This document shows positions 19,090 to 27,300 of a stretch of 62,232 nt of DNA, piece by piece. Where the stretch lies: positions 1-62,232 of the forward strand of contig CAMJOZ010000002.1 of assembly GCA_946407635.1 (NCBI GenBank), given 5' to 3'. The stretch comes from an uncultured Caryophanales bacterium (lineage in GTDB: Bacteria > Bacillota_I > Bacilli_A > Acholeplasmatales > Anaeroplasmataceae). Numbering within the stretch: the stretch's first letter is position 1; each line of letters begins with the position of its first letter. The notes below the pieces were generated by a model. That model worked only from the letters and a program-made list of their open reading frames with translations. It was not told the origin of the DNA and did no database searches. Both the position numbers and the translations under genes were made by a program.

Positions 19090-20067
19090 ATGATTAAAAT
19101 TGGTATTTATGGATACGGAAATTTAGGACGTGGCGTTGAAGCTGCAATAAAGAAAAATAAAGATATGGAGCTTGTGGCTGTATTCACAAGAAGAGATCCA
19201 AAGGATTTGGTTATCAACACTAAAACAGCAGGTGTTTATAACGTTAAAGATGTATTAAATTTTAAAGATAAAATTGATGTTATGATTATTTGTGGTGGTT
19301 CAAGAACTGATTTACCAGTTCAAACACCAAATCTAGCAAAGAATTTTAATGTTATTGATTCATTTGATACACACGCACATGTTAGTGAACATTTTGAACA
19401 TGTTGATTTAGAAGCTAAGGCTTCAAATCACACAGCTGTTATTTCAGTTGGTTGGGATCCAGGTATGTTCTCAATTAATAGATGTATGATGGAATCAATT
19501 CTTCCAGATGGTTCATCTTATACATTCTGGGGTAAAGGTGTATCTCAAGGACATTCAGACGCAATAAGAAGAATCCCTGGTGTTAAGGATGCAAGACAAT
19601 ATACAGTTCCTGTCCAATCTGCATTAGAAAAGGTTAGAAATGGTGAAAACCCATATTTAACAACAAGAGAAAAACATACAAGATTATGTTATGTTGTTGT
19701 AGAAGATGGAGCTGACAAGGCTAGAATTGAAAATGATATTAAGACTATGCCAGATTATTTCGTTGATTATGACACAACAGTTAACTTCATTTCTCAAGAA
19801 GAATTAGATAAGAACCATAAAGGACTTCCTCATGGTGGCTTTGTTATCAGAAGTGGTGAAACATCTGAAGGCGTTAAGCATGTTATTGAATATAGCTTAA
19901 AGCTAGATTCAAATCCAGAATTCACTGGTAGTGTATTAGTTGCTTTCGCAAGAGGCTGCTATAAGAAATTTATGAATAAAGATTATGGATGTAAAACAGT
20001 ATTTGATTTCGCACCTAGTGAAATCTCACCTATTTCAGTTCAAGATTTATTAAAGCATACTTTATAA
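19090..20067 (+). CDS. ddh: meso-Diaminopimelate D-dehydrogenase
   Basis: NADPH-dependent enzyme that makes meso-diaminopimelate from tetrahydrodipicolinate in one step, feeding lysine and peptidoglycan synthesis. Seen over 325 residues: Rossmann start IGIYGYGNLGRGVE, AVFTRRDP, CGGSRTDLP and the substrate-binding region SVGWDPGMFSINR, as in known Ddh proteins. The start follows AGAGGTG, with a TGATAAAAT extended -10-like sequence at 19049-19057. A strong terminator follows, so it is probably monocistronic. Its presence implies a walled cell or at least lysine synthesis by the dehydrogenase route. Confidence 0.95.
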   Translation: MIKIGIYGYGNLGRGVEAAIKKNKDMELVAVFTRRDPKDLVINTKTAGVYNVKDVLNFKDKIDVMIICGGSRTDLPVQTPNLAKNFNVIDSFDTHAHVSEHFEHVDLEAKASNHTAVISVGWDPGMFSINRCMMESILPDGSSYTFWGKGVSQGHSDAIRRIPGVKDARQYTVPVQSALEKVRNGENPYLTTREKHTRLCYVVVEDGADKARIENDIKTMPDYFVDYDTTVNFISQEELDKNHKGLPHGGFVIRSGETSEGVKHVIEYSLKLDSNPEFTGSVLVAFARGCYKKFMNKDYGCKTVFDFAPSEISPISVQDLLKHTL

Positions 20068-20078
20068 TTTATATTATT

Positions 20079-20110
20079 AAAATGTAAGGATTAAGGCCTT
20101 ACATTTTTTT
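20079..20110 (+). terminator. Terminator of ddh
   Basis: Perfect 11-base arms AAAATGTAAGG (20079-20089) and CCTTACATTTT (20097-20107) with a 7-base loop and T run. Confidence 0.9.
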
Positions 20111-20140
20111 ATATTTATAATATAAAAGTCTAAATTTATA

Positions 20141-20149
20141 TGTTATAAT
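20141..20149 (+). promoter_or_regulatory. Extended -10 promoter of the 20181 gene
   Basis: TGTTATAAT, a TGn-extended consensus -10, lies 32 bases before the start codon; no convincing -35 box is seen. Confidence 0.55.
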
Positions 20150-20180
20150 TGAATAGAATATGGGCGAAAGGAGTAAGAAA

Positions 20181-21935
20181 ATGAAAAAAGGTTTTATATT
20201 TGCTATTCTTTCATCAATAATTGCATTCATTTTCTTAATTACTATGCCTAAAATTGAGGCTGCTTTGGATTTAGATGTTTTTTCAATGCTTGATATTCTT
20301 TCGCCAAATGAGACACCTAATTTCAAAATAATAGAAAACAATACAACACTTGAAATCAACAATCCAGACAAGCAAGAATATTCAGGGAAAAGAATAAGTG
20401 AATATAAGATTAAGGTATTAGGTGATGATGGTGCCGATATTGTACTATTTGAATTTTTTCAAGGTGAAAATAGATCATACACTAAATATACTGCGGATAC
20501 TTTATTTGAAGTAGATGGCGCTTCAATTAATCCATCAAAAAAAATAACATATCTAAAACCTAACAAAACTTCATATAGATTAACTGATTGTTATGACATT
20601 TTAAACGAAGATGATACTGATAAAACTGATATATCCGAAATAGAGAACTCATATTTCACTTATAAAATTACTGTTAAGGCTGATGAAATAAAAAATGGTG
20701 GATATATTAAGCATAAAGATCAAAACCATATTTTTGGTGATGATATAATGCAAGATATCTCTATTGAAGAAAATGAATCTATCGCTCTATTTACAAAACC
20801 AGAAAAAGATTTAGTTTTTTATTATTTAACTAGCGAAGAAAACAATAAAGAATTTGACATCGAATCAATTGAAGAAGAAGAAAAACTTCAATACACTATT
20901 GAACCTTCAAATATTACAGATTATTTAAAAAGTGGACATGAAAATTCAGGATATGATGAAAAAACATATTTTAATTTAAGGGCTCAAGGATTAAAACATA
21001 CATTAGAATATAATACAAATGTTACAAGCCTATCTATTGATAATATGTCTTTATTGAAAACAAATTCAATTAAAGTAAACAAAGCTAAAGACGAAGAATT
21101 TACATTAAAAATCGAATCCCCTATTTATTATTCATTAGATGAAACAAGTGAACCTTTTACATATGATTATAAATATATAATTAATCCATATTTACATATC
21201 AACAACACAGAAATATCTTATGATAAATTAAATCTTACAATTAAGACTCCTAATTATGTTGATAATCAATATGATAGCTTTAAGGAATCAACAGAAGGAA
21301 ATAATAGAATATATAAAATATCAATAGATTCACTAAAAGATATATCTGATCTTTCATTTAAGGTGTCACCTACTGAAACTTATAGCACTAAGCAACAAAT
21401 ATTAAATTCAAAACTAGTATTTGTTGTTGCAATAATGTTTTTGATATTCGTATTATTCTTAATACCTGTTTTATTAAACTTATTATCGATTACAAATATT
21501 GGTTCATTTAAAGATTATTTCTTACCAATATCTGCGTTATTTATGATGAGCGTTGTTGCCTGCGCAACATACTCAATATTAAACTTTGAAGCAATAGGTG
21601 TAATATTTGGATTCTCTATAGCTTATACAATCGCGACAATAGTAGACTTTATCACAACAAGACGAATACCAGCTATTGCTAATACTTTATTAGGATTAGC
21701 TATTGTTATATTTGTTTCTATTGGTAGAGTTTATAATTATAATTTTAATTATGTATTTATATTATCAATAGTAGCCGCTTCATTATGTTATGTTTATTTA
21801 TGGGTTATCACCATTAAAAAATTAAAATTATATTTAGTTGTCTTTAAAGAAAAAAGGAAGAAGAAAAAAGAATTAAAATTACAAAGAAAACAACAAAAGA
21901 AAGAACAGAAACTAAAAAAGAAAGAAATTAACTAA
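20181..21935 (+). CDS. Large surface-exposed membrane protein of unknown function
   Basis: Not recognised. The 584-residue product has an N-terminal hydrophobic segment (about 4-23), a long polar domain rich in Asp, Glu, Asn and Tyr (about 25-415), then five membrane helices (about 417-437, 449-470, 476-496, 508-527, 533-553) and a very basic Lys/Gln-rich tail of about 30 residues. This predicts a large outside domain, a C-terminal membrane bundle and a cytoplasmic basic tail. The start at 20181 follows GAAAGGAG; an upstream in-frame ATG at 20160 lacks a ribosome site. It overlaps the next gene by one base, linking it to the papain-like hydrolase. Confidence 0.78.
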   Translation: MKKGFIFAILSSIIAFIFLITMPKIEAALDLDVFSMLDILSPNETPNFKIIENNTTLEINNPDKQEYSGKRISEYKIKVLGDDGADIVLFEFFQGENRSYTKYTADTLFEVDGASINPSKKITYLKPNKTSYRLTDCYDILNEDDTDKTDISEIENSYFTYKITVKADEIKNGGYIKHKDQNHIFGDDIMQDISIEENESIALFTKPEKDLVFYYLTSEENNKEFDIESIEEEEKLQYTIEPSNITDYLKSGHENSGYDEKTYFNLRAQGLKHTLEYNTNVTSLSIDNMSLLKTNSIKVNKAKDEEFTLKIESPIYYSLDETSEPFTYDYKYIINPYLHINNTEISYDKLNLTIKTPNYVDNQYDSFKESTEGNNRIYKISIDSLKDISDLSFKVSPTETYSTKQQILNSKLVFVVAIMFLIFVLFLIPVLLNLLSITNIGSFKDYFLPISALFMMSVVACATYSILNFEAIGVIFGFSIAYTIATIVDFITTRRIPAIANTLLGLAIVIFVSIGRVYNYNFNYVFILSIVAASLCYVYLWVITIKKLKLYLVVFKEKRKKKKELKLQRKQQKKEQKLKKKEIN

Positions 21936-22696
21936 TGAAAAAGATTATTAAATATGGATTGTTTACACTAAGTTCAATTTTAATATTTATTATCCTATTA
22001 TTTGTTACAAACACTGTAGTAGATCACATTCAATATGATTTAAAAATAAGTGATTTTAAGGCTAAATGTACTCTAGTAAAAGAAGAATACGGAGTAAAAT
22101 ATTATAGCTATAAAAAAGAAGGAGAAGCCCCAGGATATTATTCAACTGGCAGTACAGTTTATCCTGGTAATTATGGTGATGTTATTGTTTCTCCTAACGC
22201 AACATTAGTAAATGAATTTATAAGTGGATTTGTTTCATATTTTGCAGGAGGACATGCCGCCTTTGTAACAAAAGAATTCAATGATTATGAAAAACATTTT
22301 TCTAATTATGATTCTATTGAGGCAACTGGTATGAATGAAGGATTAAATCCATCTCAAATTGCTAATAGAGCATATTGGATTAATGATAGAACATTCAAAG
22401 AAGCTGTAGGCCTAAGAATGAATGGAATAACTGATGAACAAAAAGATGAGCTTATGAGTATAATATATGGTGAGCTTGGTGATTATTATAATTACTCATT
22501 TGGATTATTTGAGAATAAATCTAAAAGTTATTGTAGCGATTTAATTTCAAAGGCTTATAATAGAGTAGGTTATGATTTAAATAAAGATAAGTTTTTTACA
22601 ACAATATACGATTTAGTTGTTTCACCTGATTGTTATATATCTTATTACCATTATTTTGATAGTGATGGTGTAAAACATATTTATTATATAGAATAG
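21935..22696 (+). CDS. Putative YiiX/YebB-like permuted NlpC/P60 (papain-like) hydrolase
   Basis: Membrane-anchored protein of 253 residues with one N-terminal hydrophobic helix (about 7-27). Seen: a possible catalytic His in GGHAAFVTKE (about residue 108) preceding a possible catalytic Cys in SKSYCSDLISKAYNR (about residue 195). This His-before-Cys order and the YCSDLISKAY context match circularly permuted NlpC/P60 enzymes of the YiiX group, which cleave amide or lipid ester bonds. The active domain would lie outside the cell. It is coupled to the preceding membrane protein and lies near ddh, so cell-envelope work is plausible but unproven. Confidence 0.68.
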   Translation: MKKIIKYGLFTLSSILIFIILLFVTNTVVDHIQYDLKISDFKAKCTLVKEEYGVKYYSYKKEGEAPGYYSTGSTVYPGNYGDVIVSPNATLVNEFISGFVSYFAGGHAAFVTKEFNDYEKHFSNYDSIEATGMNEGLNPSQIANRAYWINDRTFKEAVGLRMNGITDEQKDELMSIIYGELGDYYNYSFGLFENKSKSYCSDLISKAYNRVGYDLNKDKFFTTIYDLVVSPDCYISYYHYFDSDGVKHIYYIE

Positions 22697-22708
22697 GAGG
22701 TTTTGAAT

Positions 22709-24556
22709 ATGGCATATGTAGCTTTATATAGAGCATATAGACCACAGAAATTTTCTGAGGTTGTAGGCCAAGAACATGTTATTAAAACATTACAAAATGC
22801 AATAAAATTAAATAAAGTCGCTCATGCTTATTTATTCTGTGGACCTCGTGGTACAGGTAAAACAACACTTGCTAAAATTATGGCTAAGGCTATGAATTGT
22901 GAGACTGGTCCAACAACTGAGCCTTGTTGTGAATGTGAAATTTGTAAAGGAATAACAAAAGGAATTGTTTCTGATGTTATTGAAATAGATGCCGCATCAA
23001 ATAACTCTGCAGATGATATTAGATCATTAAGAGAAACTGTTAAATTCTTACCTTCGCAAGGAAGATATAAGATTTATATTATTGATGAGGTTCATATGCT
23101 ATCTCCTGCAGCTTTCAATGCTTTATTAAAAACATTGGAAGAACCACCTAGTCATGTAATATTTATTTTAGCGACAACTGAACCATATAAATTACCAAAT
23201 ACTATTTTGTCTCGTTGTCAAAGATTTGATTTTAGTTCAATTTCTTTAGACGATATATTAAAAAGATTAAAAATAGTTGCTGAAGAAGAAAATATTAAAA
23301 TATCAAATGAAGCATTACATCAAATAGCTTTATCAGCTGAAGGTGGTATGCGTGATGCATTATCATTATTCGATCAAGCTATTTCATATAGTGTTAATGA
23401 TGAAATAACATTAGATGATGTATTAGATATATCAGGTAATATTTCTTATGTATCAATGATAGATTTATTAAATTATGCAAAAAAGGCTGATGGCCCTAGT
23501 GCTATTAAGCTTGTCGATGACATAATTAAAAAAGGTAAAGAAGTCCCTAGAATCATTAATGATTTAATCTTATTCTTAAGAGATATGCTACTTTATAAAA
23601 ATAATGCGATATTAGACGAAAAGCTTATGTATGATAATCAAGAATTCCAAAGCCTAGCTAATATGACTAAGGCAAGTATTATTTATTCTTGGATTAATAT
23701 ATTAAATGATGCTTTAAATCAAATGAGATTCTCAACTCAAAAAAGAGCTTATTTAGAATTAGCAATATTAAAAATGAGCGATGCTAAAGAAAACGATAAT
23801 GCTTCATTATCAGAAAGATTATTATCTTTAGAACATGAATTTGATAAATTGATGACAGTTAATAAGCCATCAAGAATTAATAGTGGATTCCAGCCTGAAT
23901 TCTCTTCTAATGAAGAATTAATCAAATTAAGAAATGAATCAAAGGCTGAGCCTCTTAATAATATAAAAGAACCTGAGGTAGTAAAGCCTATAGAAAATAA
24001 TATCCCTCAGGATGTAAGCTTTGATATACCCGAGACAACTGGAGCACCAAAGCTTGAGGTTGTAGTTCCTGATGATGAAATAAATGTTGATGATATTTAT
24101 GATGTATTAAAGGATGCAAGTAAGGATGCTAAGGAAGTATTATCTAAAGCATTTACTGAAATGAAAATTAGATATAGTGAGCTATATACAATACAAATGC
24201 TAACAAGAGGTAATATTGTAGCCGCATCTAATAATAGCTTTATTATAGAGCTTGCAGATTCTGCATTCTGTAATAGAATCATGAATTATGAAAATTTCGT
24301 AAAAATAATCGAAATATTAAATGAATATAATTTAGATATTAAAGATTATATTTGTATTCCACACGAAGTCTGGACTAAAATCAAGGTCGAGTATTTGAAT
24401 AAATATAAAAAGGGTGGAGAGATTAAACTTGACCCTGTAAGAACAAATGTTAAAAGAAGAAGAATTCCTGAAGTAAAAATTGAATCTGAGGAAGATAAAA
24501 TGATTAATAGTGCTAAAGAATTCTTTGAAAATGATGATTTAATAGTGGAGGAATAA
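22709..24556 (+). CDS. dnaX: DNA polymerase III subunits gamma and tau
   Basis: Clamp-loader ATPase. Seen over 615 residues: YRAYRPQKFSEVVGQEHV start, Walker A GPRGTGKTTLAK (about 43-54), a zinc module with Cys residues (CETGPTTEPCCECEIC), Walker B YIIDEVHML, sensor 1 LATTEPYKLPNTILSRCQRFDF, and an acidic C-terminal tau region. The start at 22709 has AGGAGG eight bases upstream; an upstream in-frame TTG is less likely. It heads the conserved dnaX-ybaB-recR operon. No obvious programmed frameshift site was identified by eye. Confidence 0.96.
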   Translation: MAYVALYRAYRPQKFSEVVGQEHVIKTLQNAIKLNKVAHAYLFCGPRGTGKTTLAKIMAKAMNCETGPTTEPCCECEICKGITKGIVSDVIEIDAASNNSADDIRSLRETVKFLPSQGRYKIYIIDEVHMLSPAAFNALLKTLEEPPSHVIFILATTEPYKLPNTILSRCQRFDFSSISLDDILKRLKIVAEEENIKISNEALHQIALSAEGGMRDALSLFDQAISYSVNDEITLDDVLDISGNISYVSMIDLLNYAKKADGPSAIKLVDDIIKKGKEVPRIINDLILFLRDMLLYKNNAILDEKLMYDNQEFQSLANMTKASIIYSWINILNDALNQMRFSTQKRAYLELAILKMSDAKENDNASLSERLLSLEHEFDKLMTVNKPSRINSGFQPEFSSNEELIKLRNESKAEPLNNIKEPEVVKPIENNIPQDVSFDIPETTGAPKLEVVVPDDEINVDDIYDVLKDASKDAKEVLSKAFTEMKIRYSELYTIQMLTRGNIVAASNNSFIIELADSAFCNRIMNYENFVKIIEILNEYNLDIKDYICIPHEVWTKIKVEYLNKYKKGGEIKLDPVRTNVKRRRIPEVKIESEEDKMINSAKEFFENDDLIVEE

Positions 24557-24559
24557 AAA

Positions 24560-24856
24560 ATGAATCAACAACAAATGATGAAATTAAGAAAAATGCAAAA
24601 ACAAATGATGGAAGCTCAAGAGCGCCTTCAAGAAACTGTATTTACAGGCACAGCTGGTGGCGGTGTTGTAAAGGTTGAAGTTAAAGGATCTCATGAGGTT
24701 GTTTCTGTAAAAATCGATGAGGAAGCTATTAAGGACGATTTAGAAATGGTTCAAGATATGATTGTTTTAGCTTTAAATGATGCTTCTAAAAAGATTGATG
24801 AAGAATCTAATAAGCTTTTAGGCGGTTTCGGCGGCGGTATGGGATTTGGTTTCTAA
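24560..24856 (+). CDS. ybaB: YbaB/EbfC-family nucleoid-associated protein
   Basis: Small (98-residue) DNA-binding protein found between dnaX and recR in many bacteria. Seen: MMKLRKMQKQMMEAQERLQE start, TGTAGGGVVKVEVKGSHEVVSVKID centre, and a Gly/Phe-rich C-terminus. It forms dimers in characterised species. It starts three bases after dnaX and ends in a one-base overlap with recR. Confidence 0.93.
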   Translation: MNQQQMMKLRKMQKQMMEAQERLQETVFTGTAGGGVVKVEVKGSHEVVSVKIDEEAIKDDLEMVQDMIVLALNDASKKIDEESNKLLGGFGGGMGFGF

Positions 24857-25458
24857 TGAATAAATACCCAAATTCTTTAGAAAATCTAATTGAAGCTTTT
24901 CAAAGCTTGCCATCTGTTGGAAGAAAAACTGCTGAACGCTATGCCTTATATATTTTTTCAAATATGGAAGAAGAAAAATTAATTGATTTTTCTAATTCAT
25001 TAATTTCAATTAAAAAGGATATTAAAAAATGTCCTTGCTGTGGAAACATTACAGAAAATGATTTATGTAATATTTGTAGTGATCCACAAAGAAATAAAAA
25101 ACAAGTATTAGTAGTTGAATCTATTAAAGATTTATATACAATTGAATCATTAAAAGAATATAAAGGTATCTATCATGTTTTAGGTGGAGTTATATCTTTT
25201 TCTAAAGGTATTACAATTCATGACTTAAATATTGATTCTTTAGAAGAAAAGGTAAAAAATAAAGAAGTAAATGAATTAATACTTGCTACAAACGCAACCC
25301 TTGAGGGTGAAACAACTGCGAGATATCTAAAAGAGCTTTTAAAGGATTATGATGTTAAGATTACAAGAATTGCTCATGGATTACCTGTAGGTGGAGATAT
25401 ATCATATTTAGATGAAATGACTATCCTAAAGGCTATGGAAGGAAGAAGAGAATATTAA
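24856..25458 (+). CDS. recR: Recombination mediator RecR
   Basis: Partner of RecF and RecO in loading RecA at gaps. Seen over 200 residues: a helix-hairpin-helix (LPSVGRKTAERYALYIF), a four-cysteine zinc finger (CPCCGNITENDLCNIC), and a Toprim domain (VLVVESIKDLYTIE; ATNATLEGETTARYL). Full family length. It overlaps neighbours by one base at each end, so the operon is tightly packed. RecF is encoded about 10 kb downstream. Confidence 0.95.
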   Translation: MNKYPNSLENLIEAFQSLPSVGRKTAERYALYIFSNMEEEKLIDFSNSLISIKKDIKKCPCCGNITENDLCNICSDPQRNKKQVLVVESIKDLYTIESLKEYKGIYHVLGGVISFSKGITIHDLNIDSLEEKVKNKEVNELILATNATLEGETTARYLKELLKDYDVKITRIAHGLPVGGDISYLDEMTILKAMEGRREY

Positions 25459-25823
25459 TGAATTTAACATTCCATAGTGTTGATAGTGATAATAATAAGG
25501 TCACTTATACTACTGAATATGAATATAAAAATGATGAATATATATTTTTAGATAAATCTGTAGAAGATACTAAAATATATTTAAAAATTGCTGATGATTT
25601 AAAAATTACAATTAAAAGAATTGGCAATATTAATATGAAAATAGTATTAGATCAATATAATATTACAATTGGAAATTATAAATCAAAAGAAGGTTTAGTT
25701 TTTGAATTACTAATATCTAATACAAAAATAGAAATAAATAAAAATAAATTATATTTAGAATATGATTCAACAATATATGATATTAAAACAAATCATAAAA
25801 TCTGGATATTATTTAATTCATAA
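25458..25823 (+). CDS. DUF1934 (YwiB-like) beta-barrel protein
   Basis: A 121-residue protein made mainly of predicted beta strands. Seen: the family pattern with an N-terminal strand, a YTTEYEYKNDEYIFLDKS segment, LKITIKRIGNINMKIVLD and LYLEYDSTIYDIKTNHKIWILF. Known: DUF1934 proteins have a lipocalin-like barrel; function is unknown, and they often lie next to rpoE, as here. It starts in a one-base overlap with recR. No signal peptide. Confidence 0.72.
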   Translation: MNLTFHSVDSDNNKVTYTTEYEYKNDEYIFLDKSVEDTKIYLKIADDLKITIKRIGNINMKIVLDQYNITIGNYKSKEGLVFELLISNTKIEINKNKLYLEYDSTIYDIKTNHKIWILFNS

Positions 25824-25835
25824 TTAAATTTATAC

Positions 25836-25864
25836 TTGAAACTTCTATAAATTTTGAGTAAAAT
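25836..25864 (+). promoter_or_regulatory. Sigma-A promoter of rpoE
   Basis: TTGAAA (25836-25841), 17-base spacer, TAAAAT (25859-25864), 31 bases before the rpoE start and just after the DUF1934 gene. Confidence 0.65.
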
Positions 25865-25894
25865 ATACTAGCATAATCTTTTTGGAGGATTAAA

Positions 25895-26425
25895 ATGGAA
25901 AATCAACAATCATTATTTGAAGCAGCACTTGAAATTATAAGTAAAAAAGAAGGCCCAACTAATATATACGATTTAATCAACGAAACATTAGCTTCTAAAA
26001 ATGTCGAAGATGAATCAGGTGATTTAGCGGCTAAATTATATTTAGATATAACAATTTCTTCAAAATTTGTTTTCTTAGGTGATGATCAATGGGATTTAAA
26101 GAGTCGCCAACCACTTGAAAAATTCGAGAAGGATGGTTCAGACTTCAATAGTAAAGATGATTATCAAAAGCCTGAAAGAAAGCGTTCAGATGAGGACGAA
26201 GACGACGATTACGATTTATCTGATGATGAGGATGAAGACGAAGTTGATCATGATGAAGATGAAGATTACGAAGATCAAAATGAAGACGATGAGGAATATG
26301 AAGACGACTTATCATTTGAAGATGATGAGGATGAAGATGATGATGACTCATACGATGATAAAGACTTCGATGAAGAAAAATATAATAAATATATGGATGA
26401 ATTCGAGGATGAATATAAGGACTAA
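25895..26425 (+). CDS. rpoE: RNA polymerase delta subunit
   Basis: Bacillota-specific RNA polymerase subunit that sharpens promoter selectivity and aids recycling. Seen over 176 residues: an N-terminal HARE-HTH winged-helix domain (about 1-75) with LFLGDDQWDLKSRQP-type end, then a highly acidic, disordered tail of about 100 residues that is nearly all Asp and Glu. The tail is a simple-sequence region. TTTGGAGG precedes the start, and a terminator begins inside the 3' end of the gene. Unlike Bacillus, pyrG does not follow. Confidence 0.93.
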   Translation: MENQQSLFEAALEIISKKEGPTNIYDLINETLASKNVEDESGDLAAKLYLDITISSKFVFLGDDQWDLKSRQPLEKFEKDGSDFNSKDDYQKPERKRSDEDEDDDYDLSDDEDEDEVDHDEDEDYEDQNEDDEEYEDDLSFEDDEDEDDDDSYDDKDFDEEKYNKYMDEFEDEYKD

Positions 26426-26444
26426 TTTTAGTCCTTTTATTTTT
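26417..26444 (+). terminator. Terminator of rpoE
   Basis: Arms AAGGACTA (26417-26424) and TAGTCCTT (26429-26436), loop ATTT, then T-rich. The 5' arm includes the end of the rpoE reading frame. Confidence 0.85.
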
Positions 26445-26486
26445 ACATAAAAATCACATAATTTTACAACAATTATTAATTATAAT

Positions 26487-26575
26487 AAAAGTATCTTAAG
26501 ACAACTTAAGATGCTAAGCTCTCCAATAATTGGAAAAATAGGGAATTTATTTAAATAATTCCCTTATTTTTCTAT
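26487..26575 (+). ncRNA. Putative small RNA or leader with three hairpins
   Basis: Seen: after TATAAT (26481-26486) come three successive hairpins: a ten-pair stem around 26491-26514 (core ATCTTAAG/CTTAAGAT, loop ACAA), a small stem TCCAA/TTGGA around 26522-26534, and a terminator-like hairpin GGGAATT/AATTCCC (26541-26547, 26557-26563) with a T run. No reading frame is present. It lies between rpoE and the response regulator, whose own promoter follows. No known RNA family was recognised. It could also be a second terminator with an accidental upstream stem. Confidence 0.4.
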
Positions 26576-26599
26576 ATTGATGAAATAATGACAAATTTT

Positions 26600-26608
26600 T
26601 GATATAAT
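26600..26608 (+). promoter_or_regulatory. Extended -10 promoter of the two-component operon
   Basis: TGATATAAT, a perfect TGn-extended -10, 23 bases before the response regulator start; AAAGGAG follows as the ribosome site. Confidence 0.6.
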
Positions 26609-26631
26609 TAATAAAAGGAGCCGATGATATT

Positions 26632-27300
26632 ATGTATAAGGTATATTTAGTAGAAGATGAAAAAAATCTAGCATCTTTAGTAGAAAAATATTTAATAAAT
26701 GAGGGCTATGAAACCTTAGTTTTTAATAATGGTGAGGACGCTATAAAGCATTATGATGATAATGCATCATTATGGATTTTAGATATAATGCTACCTGGTA
26801 TTGTTTCTGGATATGATTTATTAAAGAAAATAAAAGAAGCTAATCCTGATATGCCAATCATATTTACATCTGCCCGTGATCAGGATATTGATAGAGTTAT
26901 GGGCTTAGAGCTTGGTTCTGATGATTATGTATCAAAACCATATTCAATAAGAGAATTAATGCTAAGAGTTAAAAATTTATTAGCTAGAAGCTATAAAAAC
27001 ACATCTTTAAATAACAATATTCTTGAATTTAATGGATATAAAATAGATTTTGATAAGAGAATAGTAACAGAAAATGAAAATGCAATTCCCCTTACAAGTA
27101 AAGAATATGATTTATTATTATTCTTAGTAGAAAATAAATCAAAGGCTTTCTCAAGAGAACAAATTCTTGATAATGTATGGGGTAGTGATTATTTTGGGTC
27201 TGATAGAGTTGTCGATGACCTAATGAGAAGATTAAGACAAAAAATGCCTAATCTTAATGTTGAAACAATATATGGCTATGGATATAGATTAACAATATGA
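26632..27300 (+). CDS. OmpR-family response regulator
   Basis: DNA-binding regulator of 222 residues. Seen: receiver domain with acidic pocket (VEDE, residues 7-10), phosphoacceptor Asp51 in LDIMLPG, TSARD and the conserved Lys in SKPYS; then a winged helix C-terminal domain with LTSKEYDLLLFLVENKSKAFSREQIL and a final VETIYGYGYRLTI. It overlaps the kinase gene by four bases (ATGA). The target genes are unknown; the third gene of the operon may be one. Confidence 0.93.
   Translation: MYKVYLVEDEKNLASLVEKYLINEGYETLVFNNGEDAIKHYDDNASLWILDIMLPGIVSGYDLLKKIKEANPDMPIIFTSARDQDIDRVMGLELGSDDYVSKPYSIRELMLRVKNLLARSYKNTSLNNNILEFNGYKIDFDKRIVTENENAIPLTSKEYDLLLFLVENKSKAFSREQILDNVWGSDYFGSDRVVDDLMRRLRQKMPNLNVETIYGYGYRLTI

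Noticed and set aside
26115-26450. Frames overlapping the acidic part of rpoE on both strands
   Set aside because: They arise from the GAT/GAA repeat of the delta subunit tail, have no ribosome site and give Met/Thr- or His-rich nonsense.
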